Made by a program: the position numbers and the translations under genes. From the NCBI GenBank assembly GCA_035633215.1, contig DASQFI010000053.1, positions 1-64,000 of the forward strand: a stretch of 64,000 nucleotides of DNA, written 5' to 3'. This document shows, piece after piece, positions 24,347 through 31,996 of this stretch. Below the pieces are notes generated by a model. That model ran no database searches. It worked only from the letters and a program-made list of their open reading frames with translations, and was not told the origin of the DNA. Position 1 is the first letter of the stretch. The number at the start of each line of letters is the position of its first letter. The stretch comes from DASQFI01 sp035633215 (GTDB lineage Bacteria > Acidobacteriota > Vicinamibacteria > Vicinamibacterales > SCN-69-37).

Positions 24347-25146
24347 AGGTCTCCCTCATTCATGATCACGGCATTCAGATCCTGCTTACGCTCGCGGATG
24401 TCGTTGCCGACGACTCGGACCTTGAAGAGCAGGTCCGCGTCTCCAATCCGTTCGCGCCACACCTTGAATTCGTTCTTGTCCACCTTCGCCGGGCTCCTGG
24501 CGACCTCGACGAGGACGGGTTCCAGATCCTCGAGCATCTGCACCACTCGCGTGTGGCCGGTCCGTTCGGCGGTCGCGCGATAGAGCCGGCCCGACGCCAC
24601 CAGGTCGTCGGCCGTCGCGCGTTCGAAATCCAGGTCGCTGTTGGCGCCGTCCGGCGCGTTCATCAACTCGACGAGCAACAGCTCGGTTTGTTCGAAGTGG
24701 GAGTCGAGTGCCGTCAGCAGCATCCGCTCCGGCGTGTAGTCGGGCCTGGCCGCGACGGCCGAGGCCGGGGCGCCGGTTGCCGGTACCGTCGTCGCCGGAC
24801 GCTGCGACATCACCGCCAGCGCGACGGCGGCGACGATGAGGGCGGCGAGGGCCGTGAGCGGGACGAGCTGCCGAATCGACCAGATCGATCGGCGCGTCGG
24901 CGCCATGGGGCGCAGCACCATCAAGGCTTGTTCGACGCGCGCCCACATCACCCCTTCGAAGCCGGACGGCGCTTCGGGCAGCCGGGCCGCGTCCACCAGC
25001 TTCAAGGTCTCTGTGAGATCCGTCCACGCCATGCGGCAGCTCACGCAGGTGCGCAGATGCTCATCCACGCGCGGCTCGGAGCCGTCGTGTCCTTCACCGT
25101 AGAAGTGAAGGATCAAGTCGTCTTCGCTCGGGTGCCAGATCGTCAT
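24343..25146 (-). CDS. Zinc-binding anti-sigma factor with one membrane helix
   Basis: A 267-residue protein. Its N-terminus has the ZAS-type motif H-x3-C-x2-C (DEHLRTCVSCRM; H30, C34, C37), which binds zinc and holds the sigma factor. One transmembrane helix follows (about 91-111, LVPLTALAALIVAAVALAV), then a periplasmic helical domain of about 150 residues. It lies just downstream of the ECF sigma gene, the standard pairing. The start at 25146 (MTIWHPSEDDL) is chosen over an upstream codon because AGAGAGG precedes it and the zinc motif then sits in its usual place. It overlaps the HEAT gene by 4 bases. Confidence 0.85.
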   Translation of the reverse strand: MTIWHPSEDDLILHFYGEGHDGSEPRVDEHLRTCVSCRMAWTDLTETLKLVDAARLPEAPSGFEGVMWARVEQALMVLRPMAPTRRSIWSIRQLVPLTALAALIVAAVALAVMSQRPATTVPATGAPASAVAARPDYTPERMLLTALDSHFEQTELLLVELMNAPDGANSDLDFERATADDLVASGRLYRATAERTGHTRVVQMLEDLEPVLVEVARSPAKVDKNEFKVWRERIGDADLLFKVRVVGNDIRERKQDLNAVIMNEGDL

Positions 25147-25170
25147 TCGACTGTCAACCTCTCTTACTTG

Positions 25171-25193
25171 CTCGCGGGGCCCCACCCCCGCTC
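25171..25193. repeat. GGGGCCCC-type dispersed repeat
   Basis: The minus-strand reading is a 23-base unit centred on GGGGTGGGGCCCCGCGAG. It differs at one position from 57421-57443, 32 kb away. It lies in the gap between sigma and anti-sigma genes. Confidence 0.7.
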
Positions 25194-25303
25194 GACCTTC
25201 GACGTCGCTCAGGTCGACCCTGAGCCTGTCAAAGGGTCGCCCGCGCTGCGGCGCTCGCAGACTCGCTCTCCTCGCGCGGACCTTCTCTTATCTCTTCCAA
25301 TCG

Positions 25304-25921
25304 TCAACTGCTGACTTCCAGTTTCGAGCGCAACGGGCGCGTGTCCATCAGCGGCTTGAGCGCGACGCGCATTTTCTTCACCGCGCGGAAAATCGAATGT
25401 TTGGCGGCGTTCGTCTTCAAGTCGAGCGCGCCGCAGATCTCCTCGATCGAGCATCCGTGGTAGTGACGCATCAGGAACGCCGCCCGCTCCTGCGTGCTGA
25501 GCGCGTTCAGCGCCTCTTGCACTCGCACGCCGATCTCACCCGCGTACACCAGGTCGTCGATGGTTGGCGCGTCGCTCCCGGGGGTCAGCCGCTCGAGCGT
25601 TTCCTGCGACTCGACGGACTCACGATGAGGGCGGGCTCGCATGTAATCGATCGCGCAGTTGAATCCAATTCGATACAGCCACGTCGCGAAATTCGATCGC
25701 GCTTCGAACCGGCTCAGCTGCCGGTACGCGCGCACGAACGTTTCCTGAACGACGTCTTCGGCGTCTTCGGGCCGGCCGGTCATCCGATATGCCAGCCGGT
25801 AGATGCTGCGACTGTGCCGCTCGACGAGCACGCGGAAGGCCTCTTCGTCGCCGCCCCTCGCCTGCGCGACGGCAGCCGCGTCGTCCAACTGCATCTGTCC
25901 TCTTAGACGGGTCGGTTCCAT
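25304..25921 (-). CDS. ECF-type RNA polymerase sigma factor
   Basis: A 205-residue sigma-70 family protein. Region 2 runs from about 22 to 95 (RHSRSIYRLAYRMTGRPEDA, DVVQETFVRAYRQL, NFATWLYRIGFNCAIDYMR) and region 4 from about 135 to 195 (ALSTQERAAFLMRHYHGCSI, AAKHSIFRAVKKMR). There is no region 3, as in ECF sigmas. It heads a four-gene operon with a membrane anti-sigma factor and two secreted HEAT proteins; likely autoregulated, though no clear ECF promoter was identified. The gap to the anti-sigma gene (25147-25303) contains a GGGGCCCC repeat and a GCTCAGG hairpin. Confidence 0.9.
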   Translation of the reverse strand: MEPTRLRGQMQLDDAAAVAQARGGDEEAFRVLVERHSRSIYRLAYRMTGRPEDAEDVVQETFVRAYRQLSRFEARSNFATWLYRIGFNCAIDYMRARPHRESVESQETLERLTPGSDAPTIDDLVYAGEIGVRVQEALNALSTQERAAFLMRHYHGCSIEEICGALDLKTNAAKHSIFRAVKKMRVALKPLMDTRPLRSKLEVSS

Positions 25922-25969
25922 GACGGTTAGGAAACGGCCAGGGGCCGGAGTATGGAGTACTACGACACT

Positions 25970-26908
25970 TTACGTAGATCTGTTCGCGGCAAGGAGGTTG
26001 GGGACACCGTCGGCGACTGGCGTCACGCGAAGGCCCAAATCGCGGGCCGCGGCCGCGCTGTCGAGCGGCCAGTCGTGCCGGAAAATCTCGACCGTCCCGC
26101 GCGTGAGGAGCGGCAAGCGACCCGTCAGTCGCGCACGGCCCTCTTCCACGACCCCCACGCACTCGGCGAGCCAATACGGAATTCGACGCGGCACCTTCAC
26201 GCCACGCAGGTCTCGCAGGATTTCGAAGGGATACCGTTGTGGCAGGTTCTCACCGCCGAGTTCGTACACCGATCCAGGCGGCGCCCGCTCGAGCGCCGCG
26301 ACGTGGGCCGCCGCGACATCGTCGACCCACGCGAACGACCAGACGTGTTCGGGACCGATGAGGCCGGGAAGCCGGCCCGAGAGGTGATCCGCGATCAACC
26401 GGCCGAGCAGATTGCCCTCGGACATCACGCCTGGTCCGTACACCACGCCGGGATACAGGATCACGATGGGGCGGCCCGCGTTGCGCGCCGCCAGGGCGAC
26501 CGCGAGCGCGGCGGCCTTCGTCCGCTGGTACGGGTTGGCGTCGAGCGGCGACGATCGGCCCGCGGGCGGCCGCGCGAGGAAGGACGACGTGTAGACCACG
26601 CGCGAGAGGCCGGCCTCGCGCGCGGCTACAAGCGCGTTCTCGAGTCCCATGACGTTGACGTCATGGAACTCGCGCGGGTCGCGACGCCAGATGCTCACGA
26701 GCGCCGCGGAGTGGCACAGCGCGTCGCACGCTCGGGCGGCTGCGACGAGCGCCGCGCGATCGCGGACGTCGCCGTCGATCGCGCGCGTCGAGAGTCCAGC
26801 GCTCGTCGCGCGCCGGGCAAAGACGATGGGCTCGTGTCCGCGTGCGATCAGCGCACGCACGATCGCGCGGCCGAGATACCCCGTTCCGCCGGTCACCAGT
26901 ACGCGCAC
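25970..26908 (-). CDS. NAD-dependent epimerase/dehydratase (extended SDR)
   Basis: A 312-residue Rossmann-fold protein with the dinucleotide motif TGGTGYLG (6-13), the SDR lysine/tyrosine pair in NPYQRTK (about 126-132), and YPGVVYGPG. The family includes dihydroflavonol-reductase-like and hopanoid-associated enzymes; the substrate cannot be told from sequence. It is divergent from the rhomboid gene with only 47 bp between the start codons. It lies 48 bp upstream of the sigma-factor gene on the same strand, so it may share that transcript. Confidence 0.8.
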   Translation of the reverse strand: MRVLVTGGTGYLGRAIVRALIARGHEPIVFARRATSAGLSTRAIDGDVRDRAALVAAARACDALCHSAALVSIWRRDPREFHDVNVMGLENALVAAREAGLSRVVYTSSFLARPPAGRSSPLDANPYQRTKAAALAVALAARNAGRPIVILYPGVVYGPGVMSEGNLLGRLIADHLSGRLPGLIGPEHVWSFAWVDDVAAAHVAALERAPPGSVYELGGENLPQRYPFEILRDLRGVKVPRRIPYWLAECVGVVEEGRARLTGRLPLLTRGTVEIFRHDWPLDSAAAARDLGLRVTPVADGVPNLLAANRST

Positions 26909-26942
26909 GAAGGGATGCTAACGGACGGCCGGACTTCCACGC

Positions 26943-26948
26943 TATCCT
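26943..26948 (+). promoter_or_regulatory. -10-like TATCCT just before rhomboid ATG
   Basis: TATCCT ends 7 bases before the ATG at 26956 and no Shine-Dalgarno sequence is present, again suggesting a leaderless transcript. Confidence 0.3.
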
Positions 26949-26955
26949 TCGCTGG

Positions 26956-27816
26956 ATGTTCAAGCGACAGACGACGGGTTCAGTGGTCTGCGCCTCGTGC
27001 GGCTACCTCGTCGGCGTCATGGATGATCGCTGTTATCACTGCGGGCGCCGGAATCCGGGTCTGTGGGGCTTTGCGCCGGCGCTGAGAAGTCTCGGGCAGG
27101 ATCTTGGGTTCGTGCCGCTCGTCACGGGCCTCTCGGTGATCGCGTACGTCGCAAGTCTCGTGTTCTCGGCCGGCCGGATCGGGCTCGACGGTCTCAACTT
27201 CCTCGCCCCCGATCCCTGCGTGTTGTATCAATTTGGCGGTAGCGGCTTCGGTCCGGTGTTCGTGCTGGAGCGATGGTGGACGGTTCTGTCGGCCGCGTGG
27301 CTGCATGGCAGCCTGCTGCACATCTTTCTCAACATGTACTGGGTCCGCCAGCTTGGGCCGGCCGTGGCCGAGTTGTACGGACCCGGCCGGATGGTGATCG
27401 TCTACACGGCCGGGGCGATTGTCGGTTTCGCCCTGTCATCCACCGCCGGTTTTCTCTTGGGGTTCCTGCCGCCGATTCTGAGCGGCGCACCGCTCACCGT
27501 CGGCGCCTCCGCATCCATCTTCGGCTTGCTTGGCGCGCTGGTGCACTACGGCCGTCGCAGTGGGTCTCAGCTCGTGGGGTCGACCGCGTGGTCGTATGCG
27601 GTGACGATGTTCGTGTTCGGATTGATCATGCCGGGTATCGACAACTATGCGCACGCGGGCGGCTTTCTGGGCGGCTGGCTGGCGGGACGCCTGCTTGACC
27701 CGCTGCACCCCGAGCGCATCAACCACATGCTGATCGCCGTCGTCTGTCTGGTGCTGTCGCTGTTGTCGATCGTGGCCTCGCTGCTGGTGCGTCTCCCGCC
27801 GCTCCCATTCTGTTGA
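26956..27816 (+). CDS. Rhomboid-family intramembrane protease with zinc ribbon
   Basis: A 286-residue membrane protein. The N-terminus holds a zinc ribbon (CASC at about 14-17 and CYHC at about 29-32). Six or so helices follow with the rhomboid pattern: HGSLLHIFLNMYWV (helix 2), the active-site serine in VGASASIFGLLGALVHYG (helix 4) and the catalytic histidine in NYAHAGGFLGGW (helix 6). The serine motif reads GASA rather than the usual GxSG. That change still leaves the Ser-His dyad. It probably cleaves membrane-anchored proteins. Its stop overlaps the next gene by one base. Confidence 0.85.
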   Translation: MFKRQTTGSVVCASCGYLVGVMDDRCYHCGRRNPGLWGFAPALRSLGQDLGFVPLVTGLSVIAYVASLVFSAGRIGLDGLNFLAPDPCVLYQFGGSGFGPVFVLERWWTVLSAAWLHGSLLHIFLNMYWVRQLGPAVAELYGPGRMVIVYTAGAIVGFALSSTAGFLLGFLPPILSGAPLTVGASASIFGLLGALVHYGRRSGSQLVGSTAWSYAVTMFVFGLIMPGIDNYAHAGGFLGGWLAGRLLDPLHPERINHMLIAVVCLVLSLLSIVASLLVRLPPLPFC

Positions 27817-28838
27817 TGATGCGCAAATCGTCCGTGCTCATCACCGGCGCCGGCGGCGAGATTGGGCACGGCCTCATTCATCGCCTGGCCGACGACGGGT
27901 CGCGCTCGATTGTCACCGTCGATCTGGCGCCGCTCGACGCGGAGCTCTCCAGGAAGGTCCACCGCGACGTGACTGGCTCGATCCTCGATCGCGCGCTGCT
28001 CGAGCGCGTGCTGGCCGAGTTCGAGATCGAGCTGGTGTTCCATCTCGCGGCGCTGCTGTCGACACGGTCGGAGTTCTCGCCGGTGATGGCCCATGAGGTC
28101 AACGTCGAAGGGACGCTGAAGCTCCTCGAGTTCGCCCAGCACGAGGCCGAGTCGCACGGCCGGCCCGTCGTCTTCCTCTATCCGTCGTCGATCGCCGCCT
28201 ACGGCCTTCCGGGCACCGACGCGAAGCGCCGGGCCGGGCGGGTCAAGGAAGACCAGTGGGCCCAGCCGACGACGATGTACGGGTGCAACAAGCTGTACTG
28301 CGAGCAGATCGGACGGTACTACGCGCGTCATTACAAGCAGCTCGCGGCCGAGTCCCACAGCGGCCGCGTGGACTTTCGCGCGGTCCGCTTTCCCGGCCTG
28401 ATCTCGGCCGTGACGGTCCCATCAGGCGGCACGTCCGATTACGCCCCCGAGATGATTCATGCCGCGGCGAAGGGCGAACCGCACGCGTGTTTCGTCCGTC
28501 CGGACACACGAATCCCGTTCATGGCCATGCCTGACGGTGTGGATGCGCTTCTTGCGCTCGCGCGGGCCCCGCGCGAGAAGGTGCCACAGCTCGTCTACAA
28601 CGTCGGTTCGTTCGCTCCGACCGCGGACGACATCCGTGCGGAAGTGCTGCGGGCGTTTCCCGAGGCCGACATCACGTACCGGGTGGACGCGAAGAGGCAA
28701 GGAATCGTGGACAGTTGGCCGGAGGATGTCGACGACACCGCCGCGCGGCGCGATTGGGGCTTTGATCCGAAGTATGACTTCGAGGGGGCGTTTCGGCAGT
28801 ACCTCATACCAGAAATCAAGAAAAGGTACGGGCGATAA
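27816..28838 (+). CDS. SDR-type L-threonine 3-dehydrogenase-like enzyme
   Basis: A 340-residue extended SDR. It has the nucleotide motif TGAGGEIG, the YxxxK pair in MYGCNKLYCEQ, and the segment RFPGLISAVTVPSGGTSDYA. It ends with SWPEDVDDTAARRDWGF, which closely resembles short-chain L-threonine dehydrogenases (conversion of threonine to 2-amino-3-oxobutyrate with NAD+). The functional call is by similarity. An ATG one base into the rhomboid stop (TGATG) is the most likely start, so translation is coupled; a second ATG follows immediately. Confidence 0.75.
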   Translation: MMRKSSVLITGAGGEIGHGLIHRLADDGSRSIVTVDLAPLDAELSRKVHRDVTGSILDRALLERVLAEFEIELVFHLAALLSTRSEFSPVMAHEVNVEGTLKLLEFAQHEAESHGRPVVFLYPSSIAAYGLPGTDAKRRAGRVKEDQWAQPTTMYGCNKLYCEQIGRYYARHYKQLAAESHSGRVDFRAVRFPGLISAVTVPSGGTSDYAPEMIHAAAKGEPHACFVRPDTRIPFMAMPDGVDALLALARAPREKVPQLVYNVGSFAPTADDIRAEVLRAFPEADITYRVDAKRQGIVDSWPEDVDDTAARRDWGFDPKYDFEGAFRQYLIPEIKKRYGR

Positions 28839-28893
28839 GGCAAAGTCGGCGTGGGTTCAGAAGTCGGGGGTACTCCTGCACTAAACTGCGTTA

Positions 28894-29241
28894 GTGCCAA
28901 CACTCACGGTAGAAGGCGTCGGTGTGTTTGACGTCCCGGAAGGGAAACGTCTTGTTCTCGCGCTCGAACAGGATGCGCGGATCGATCAATTGCATGCCTG
29001 CGGCGGGCGGGCGCGGTGTACGACGTGTCGCGTGGAGTTCATTGCCGGAGAGCCGGAACGGAGTACGAAGGCGGAGCAAGCGGCGCTCGCCTTGAAGGGG
29101 CTGACGGGCGTGCGCCTGTCGTGCCAGATTCTTTGCGACCACGACATGAGCGTGCGCGCCATCAGCCGGCTCGCGGGAAGCGGGCGGCCGGATCCTGGAC
29201 CGACGCCCCAGCCGTTCATCGAGCCGCCGCCTGAGTACTAG
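28894..29241 (+). CDS. [2Fe-2S] ferredoxin-type protein
   Basis: A 115-residue protein with the plant-type cluster motif C-x5-C-x2-C (HACGGRARCTTC, about 36-44) and the fourth cysteine in LSCQILC. It is related to adenylate-cyclase-like or Fdx-type electron carriers; the partner reductase is unknown. The C-terminus is a Pro-rich tail (PTPQPFIEPPPEY). The GTG start lies inside a 20-bp hairpin (28878-28897, GCACTAAA/GTTAGTGC), which could mask it. The TAG stop sits in the CTAG end of the element at 29238. Confidence 0.85.
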   Translation: MPTLTVEGVGVFDVPEGKRLVLALEQDARIDQLHACGGRARCTTCRVEFIAGEPERSTKAEQAALALKGLTGVRLSCQILCDHDMSVRAISRLAGSGRPDPGPTPQPFIEPPPEY

Positions 29242-29344
29242 TGCCGTTCCAACTTGTTCCGCCAAGAGGCAACGCCCTTGGAGTGGCTGGAGTGGTGGGA
29301 GTGACGAGGGTGCCCGTCGGTGCACTAAGTTGGAACGGCACTAG
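29238..29344. mobile_element. 107-bp element with 18-bp perfect terminal inverted repeats
   Basis: CTAGTGCCGTTCCAACTT at 29238-29255 is the exact reverse complement of 29327-29344. The interior holds a TGGAGTGGCTGGAGTGG word repeat. The ends resemble the elements at 5323 and 29931 (all contain GCCGTTC), so this is a related family with a different core. It carries the ferredoxin stop codon and ends 7 bases before the aat start. Confidence 0.8.
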
Positions 29345-29351
29345 CTGACGC

Positions 29352-29924
29352 GTGATCGATCCGGCTGTCCTCGTCCGCGCGTATCGGGAAGGCATTTTTC
29401 CCATGGCCCTCGAGGACGGCGAGATTGGCTGGTTCTCACCCAATCCACGCGGGGTCATGCCGCTCGATCGGTTTCGGATCTCCGGGCGGCTGGCGCGCGT
29501 CCTGCGGCAGGGCCGGTTCGAGATCGCGATCGATCGTCGATTCGAGAGCGTGATGCGCGCCTGCGCCGAGCGGCCCGGCGAAGGCACGTGGATCAGCGAG
29601 GAGATCGTCGAGAGCTATGTCACGCTGCATCGGGTGGGCCTGGCGCACTCGGTCGAGACCTGGCGGAACGGGGAACTGGTCGGCGGCCTCTACGGCGTTC
29701 ACCTGGGGGGGGCGTTTTTCGGCGAGTCGATGTTCCATCGAGTCACCGACGCCTCCAAGGTCGCGCTCGCCATGCTCGTCGATCGTCTCAACCGGCGCGG
29801 GTTCGAGCTGCTCGACGTCCAGTGGGTCACGCCGCACCTGGCGCAGTTCGGCGCGGTCGCCGTGCCGAGGCGTGAGTACCTCGCGCGGCTCGCGCGCGCA
29901 CTTGCCAGGAGCTGTGAGTTCTGA
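29352..29924 (+). CDS. Leucyl/phenylalanyl-tRNA--protein transferase
   Basis: A 190-residue Aat enzyme, which attaches Leu or Phe from aminoacyl-tRNA to N-terminal Arg/Lys of proteins and so marks them for ClpAP. Family landmarks are YREGIFPMA near the N-terminus, WFSPNPRGVMPL, GTWISEEIVESYVTLH, HSVETWRNGELVGGLYGVHL and FFGESMFHRVTDASK. It is shorter than the E. coli enzyme (about 234), mostly at the N-terminus. GTG start without a ribosome-binding site, immediately after the inverted-repeat element. Confidence 0.9.
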   Translation: MIDPAVLVRAYREGIFPMALEDGEIGWFSPNPRGVMPLDRFRISGRLARVLRQGRFEIAIDRRFESVMRACAERPGEGTWISEEIVESYVTLHRVGLAHSVETWRNGELVGGLYGVHLGGAFFGESMFHRVTDASKVALAMLVDRLNRRGFELLDVQWVTPHLAQFGAVAVPRREYLARLARALARSCEF

Positions 29925-29930
29925 CCTCTC

Positions 29931-30029
29931 GAGCCGTTCTCACTTCCTGGCAGAGCAAGACCGACATGGATCGCGAGACATTCGGCCGAATTTGACGAGT
30001 GGCTCGCTACAGGAAAGTGAGAACGGCTC
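29931..30029. mobile_element. 99-bp terminal-inverted-repeat element, copy 2
   Basis: The ends GAGCCGTTCTCACTT are inverted at the right side (with one extra base). The reverse complement aligns with the element at 5323-5428 over about 95 bp at roughly 85% identity, including the central ATTCGGCCGAAT palindrome (29980-29991). It lies 6 bp after the aat stop, in the opposite orientation to copy 1. Confidence 0.8.
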
Positions 30030-30056
30030 TCGTGATGGGATGAAAGGACGGATTTC

Positions 30057-30422
30057 GTGATCGGCCTGAGCCTGTTGATTGGTGCGTCGCTGATCGCCGT
30101 CGGCATTGGCGGCTACGTGCTCAGCGGCATGGTGAGTCCCACCGCGCTCATCCCGGCGGTCTTCGGTGTCGTGATCGTGATGCTTGGGGCGTATGGCCGC
30201 GAGCAGACTCGTCGCCGCACCGCGATGCACCTGGCGATGGGGATTGCGCTCGTCGGCGTGCTGGGATCCATCACCGGCGTCTTCGCGCTGTTGAGCTGGG
30301 CCGCCGGCGACCGGTCGGGCGGGCTGCCGCTCGCGCCGCTCTCCAAGACCGTGATGGCGACGCTCCTCGTGACCTATCTGGTAATGGGGATCCGCTCGTT
30401 CATCGCCGCGCGCCGCAGGTGA
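30057..30422 (+). CDS. Small four-helix membrane protein
   Basis: A 121-residue hydrophobic protein with four predicted membrane helices (about 3-22, 27-46, 58-80, 98-116) and a basic C-terminus (RSFIAARRR). No domain is recognised. The GTG start has an AAAGGA site at 30043-30048. Its last 49 bases overlap the 3' end of the convergent deacetylase gene. Confidence 0.65.
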   Translation: MIGLSLLIGASLIAVGIGGYVLSGMVSPTALIPAVFGVVIVMLGAYGREQTRRRTAMHLAMGIALVGVLGSITGVFALLSWAAGDRSGGLPLAPLSKTVMATLLVTYLVMGIRSFIAARRR

Positions 30423-31144
30423 TCTCCGACGGCTTGGCAGAGGCTGCCGAACCGAAAGCCCTTCTTTTTCAGAAGCGGAATGAGGTCAGCCGTCGCGGCA
30501 ATCGTTCGCTTGCGATCGGCCCGCGGATTGTCGTGATGTCCGTCGTGCATGACGACGATGTCGCCGTCAGACGCACGGGCGGCCAGCCGTGCGGCGAGCT
30601 TCTCGGGGCGTGACGGTCGCCACCAGTTCCAGTCCCACATTCCGAAACTCCATCCTGCCAGCGCATACCCGCCGCGATCGAGGCCCGCGTAGAGCTGCCC
30701 GCCGCGCCAGCCCGCATGAGGACGAAACAGCTGACATGGCCGGCCGCCGGCCAGCCGTTCAATGTCGGCCGCCTGATCGGCCAGCAGCCGCTCGAGCTCG
30801 TGCGGTTTCTTCAAGAGCAGCGCGCGCGTGTGGGAGTGGAGGGCGACGCCATGGCCGTTCTCGAGTGCGCGGCGGATAATCGGTGCCGTCGACTCATTCA
30901 CGTGCTTCGGGATGACGAAGAACGTCGCCGGGACCGCCTCTCGCGTCAGCACGTCGAGCAGGTCCGGTGTCGCCTCCGGGTTCGGTCCGTCGTCGTACGT
31001 CAGATAGATGGTCGGCGCGCCGTCCGTGCGCGGGACGTGCCAGACGGACCGGCCGGGCCCGGCGTATTCGAGCAGAAATGGAAACGGCGCTGTATGGGCC
31101 AGCGCGATGACGCCGATCCCGAGTGCCGCCACGAGCCAGAACAT
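30374..31144 (-). CDS. NodB-type polysaccharide deacetylase
   Basis: A 256-residue protein with an N-terminal signal or membrane anchor (MFWLVAALGIGVIALAHTAP). The NodB deacetylase motifs are TYDDGPNPEATP (metal and base Asp pair), the HSH site in VALHSHTRALL, RPHAGWRGG and WDWNWWRP, with IVVMHDGHH near the end. It would remove N- or O-acetyl groups from an extracellular polysaccharide; the exact substrate is unknown. Its 3' end overlaps the membrane-protein gene on the other strand by 49 bp. Confidence 0.85.
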   Translation of the reverse strand: MFWLVAALGIGVIALAHTAPFPFLLEYAGPGRSVWHVPRTDGAPTIYLTYDDGPNPEATPDLLDVLTREAVPATFFVIPKHVNESTAPIIRRALENGHGVALHSHTRALLLKKPHELERLLADQAADIERLAGGRPCQLFRPHAGWRGGQLYAGLDRGGYALAGWSFGMWDWNWWRPSRPEKLAARLAARASDGDIVVMHDGHHDNPRADRKRTIAATADLIPLLKKKGFRFGSLCQAVGDHLRRAAMNERIPITR

Positions 31145-31159
31145 TGGACGATCATGACA

Positions 31160-31188
31160 TTGATCGATCGATCTATCGATCGATCTAT
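31160..31188. repeat. GATCGAT(A) tandem repeat, second site
   Basis: GATCGATCGATCTATC-type words between the divergent deacetylase and Pcm genes, matching the vocabulary at 21711-21733. It lies in the 5' leader region of the deacetylase. Confidence 0.7.
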
Positions 31189-31267
31189 TGTCGGATTGGT
31201 CATCGACTGATGTTGCCGGCTCGACCTTCTGGCCGAGCGGTGTCAGAATTCCTGAAGAGACCAGCCC

Positions 31268-31993
31268 ATGACGATCCGTGGTGGAGGGTCGCTCGTGCTG
31301 AGCGGCTATTTCCTGGCCGCCGCGTGCACGGCGGAGTCGACCGTGGGTCAGGGCGCCGCTGACTGGGAGGCTCGTCGGACCCGCATGATCGATTCACAGC
31401 TCCGCGCCCGGGGCATCTCCGATCCTCGCGTGCTCGAGGCGATGCGGAAGGTGCCCAGGCATCTGTTCGTTCCCGAGGCGTATCGAGCCCGCGCCTACGA
31501 CGACGGCCCGCTGCCGATTGGCCATGACCAGACGATCTCGCAGCCCTACATCGTCGGCTACATGAGCGAGGCGCTCGAACTCAAACCGACGCACCGCGTG
31601 CTCGAGATCGGGACCGGATCCGGCTATCAGGCGGCAATTCTGGGAGAGCTTGCGGGCGAGGTGTACTCGATCGAGATCGTGCCGGAACTGGCGGAGCGGG
31701 CGCGCGCCGCGCTCGGCGAAGCGGGATACCGCAACGTCCACGTGCGGCAGGGGAACGGCTATCTCGGCTGGCCGGAGGCCTCGCCATTTGACCGAATCAT
31801 CGTCACGGCCGCGCCCGAGGCCGTTCCACAAGCGCTCGTCGATCAGCTGGCCGTCGGCGGCATCATGGTGGTGCCGGTCGGCGGCGTCTACGACGATCAG
31901 GTGATGACGATCATCCGCAAGACCGACAAGGGCATCGTCACGCGCGAGACCTTACCGGTGCGCTTCGTGCCGATGGTCAAGGGAAGGCATTGA
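31268..31993 (+). CDS. Exported protein-L-isoaspartate O-methyltransferase
   Basis: A 241-residue PCMT-family enzyme that uses SAM to methylate isoaspartyl residues and start repair of aged proteins. Landmarks are QLRARGISDPRVLEAMRKVP, HLFVPEAYRARAYDDGPLPI, QTISQPYIVGYM and the SAM loop VLEIGTGSGYQ (about 112-122). Unlike the cytoplasmic enzyme, it begins with a hydrophobic leader ending in a Cys (VLSGYFLAAACTA), so it may be exported or lipid-anchored; the lipobox is imperfect. It stands alone, convergent with apaG. Confidence 0.85.
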   Translation: MTIRGGGSLVLSGYFLAAACTAESTVGQGAADWEARRTRMIDSQLRARGISDPRVLEAMRKVPRHLFVPEAYRARAYDDGPLPIGHDQTISQPYIVGYMSEALELKPTHRVLEIGTGSGYQAAILGELAGEVYSIEIVPELAERARAALGEAGYRNVHVRQGNGYLGWPEASPFDRIIVTAAPEAVPQALVDQLAVGGIMVVPVGGVYDDQVMTIIRKTDKGIVTRETLPVRFVPMVKGRH

Positions 31994-31996
31994 TTA

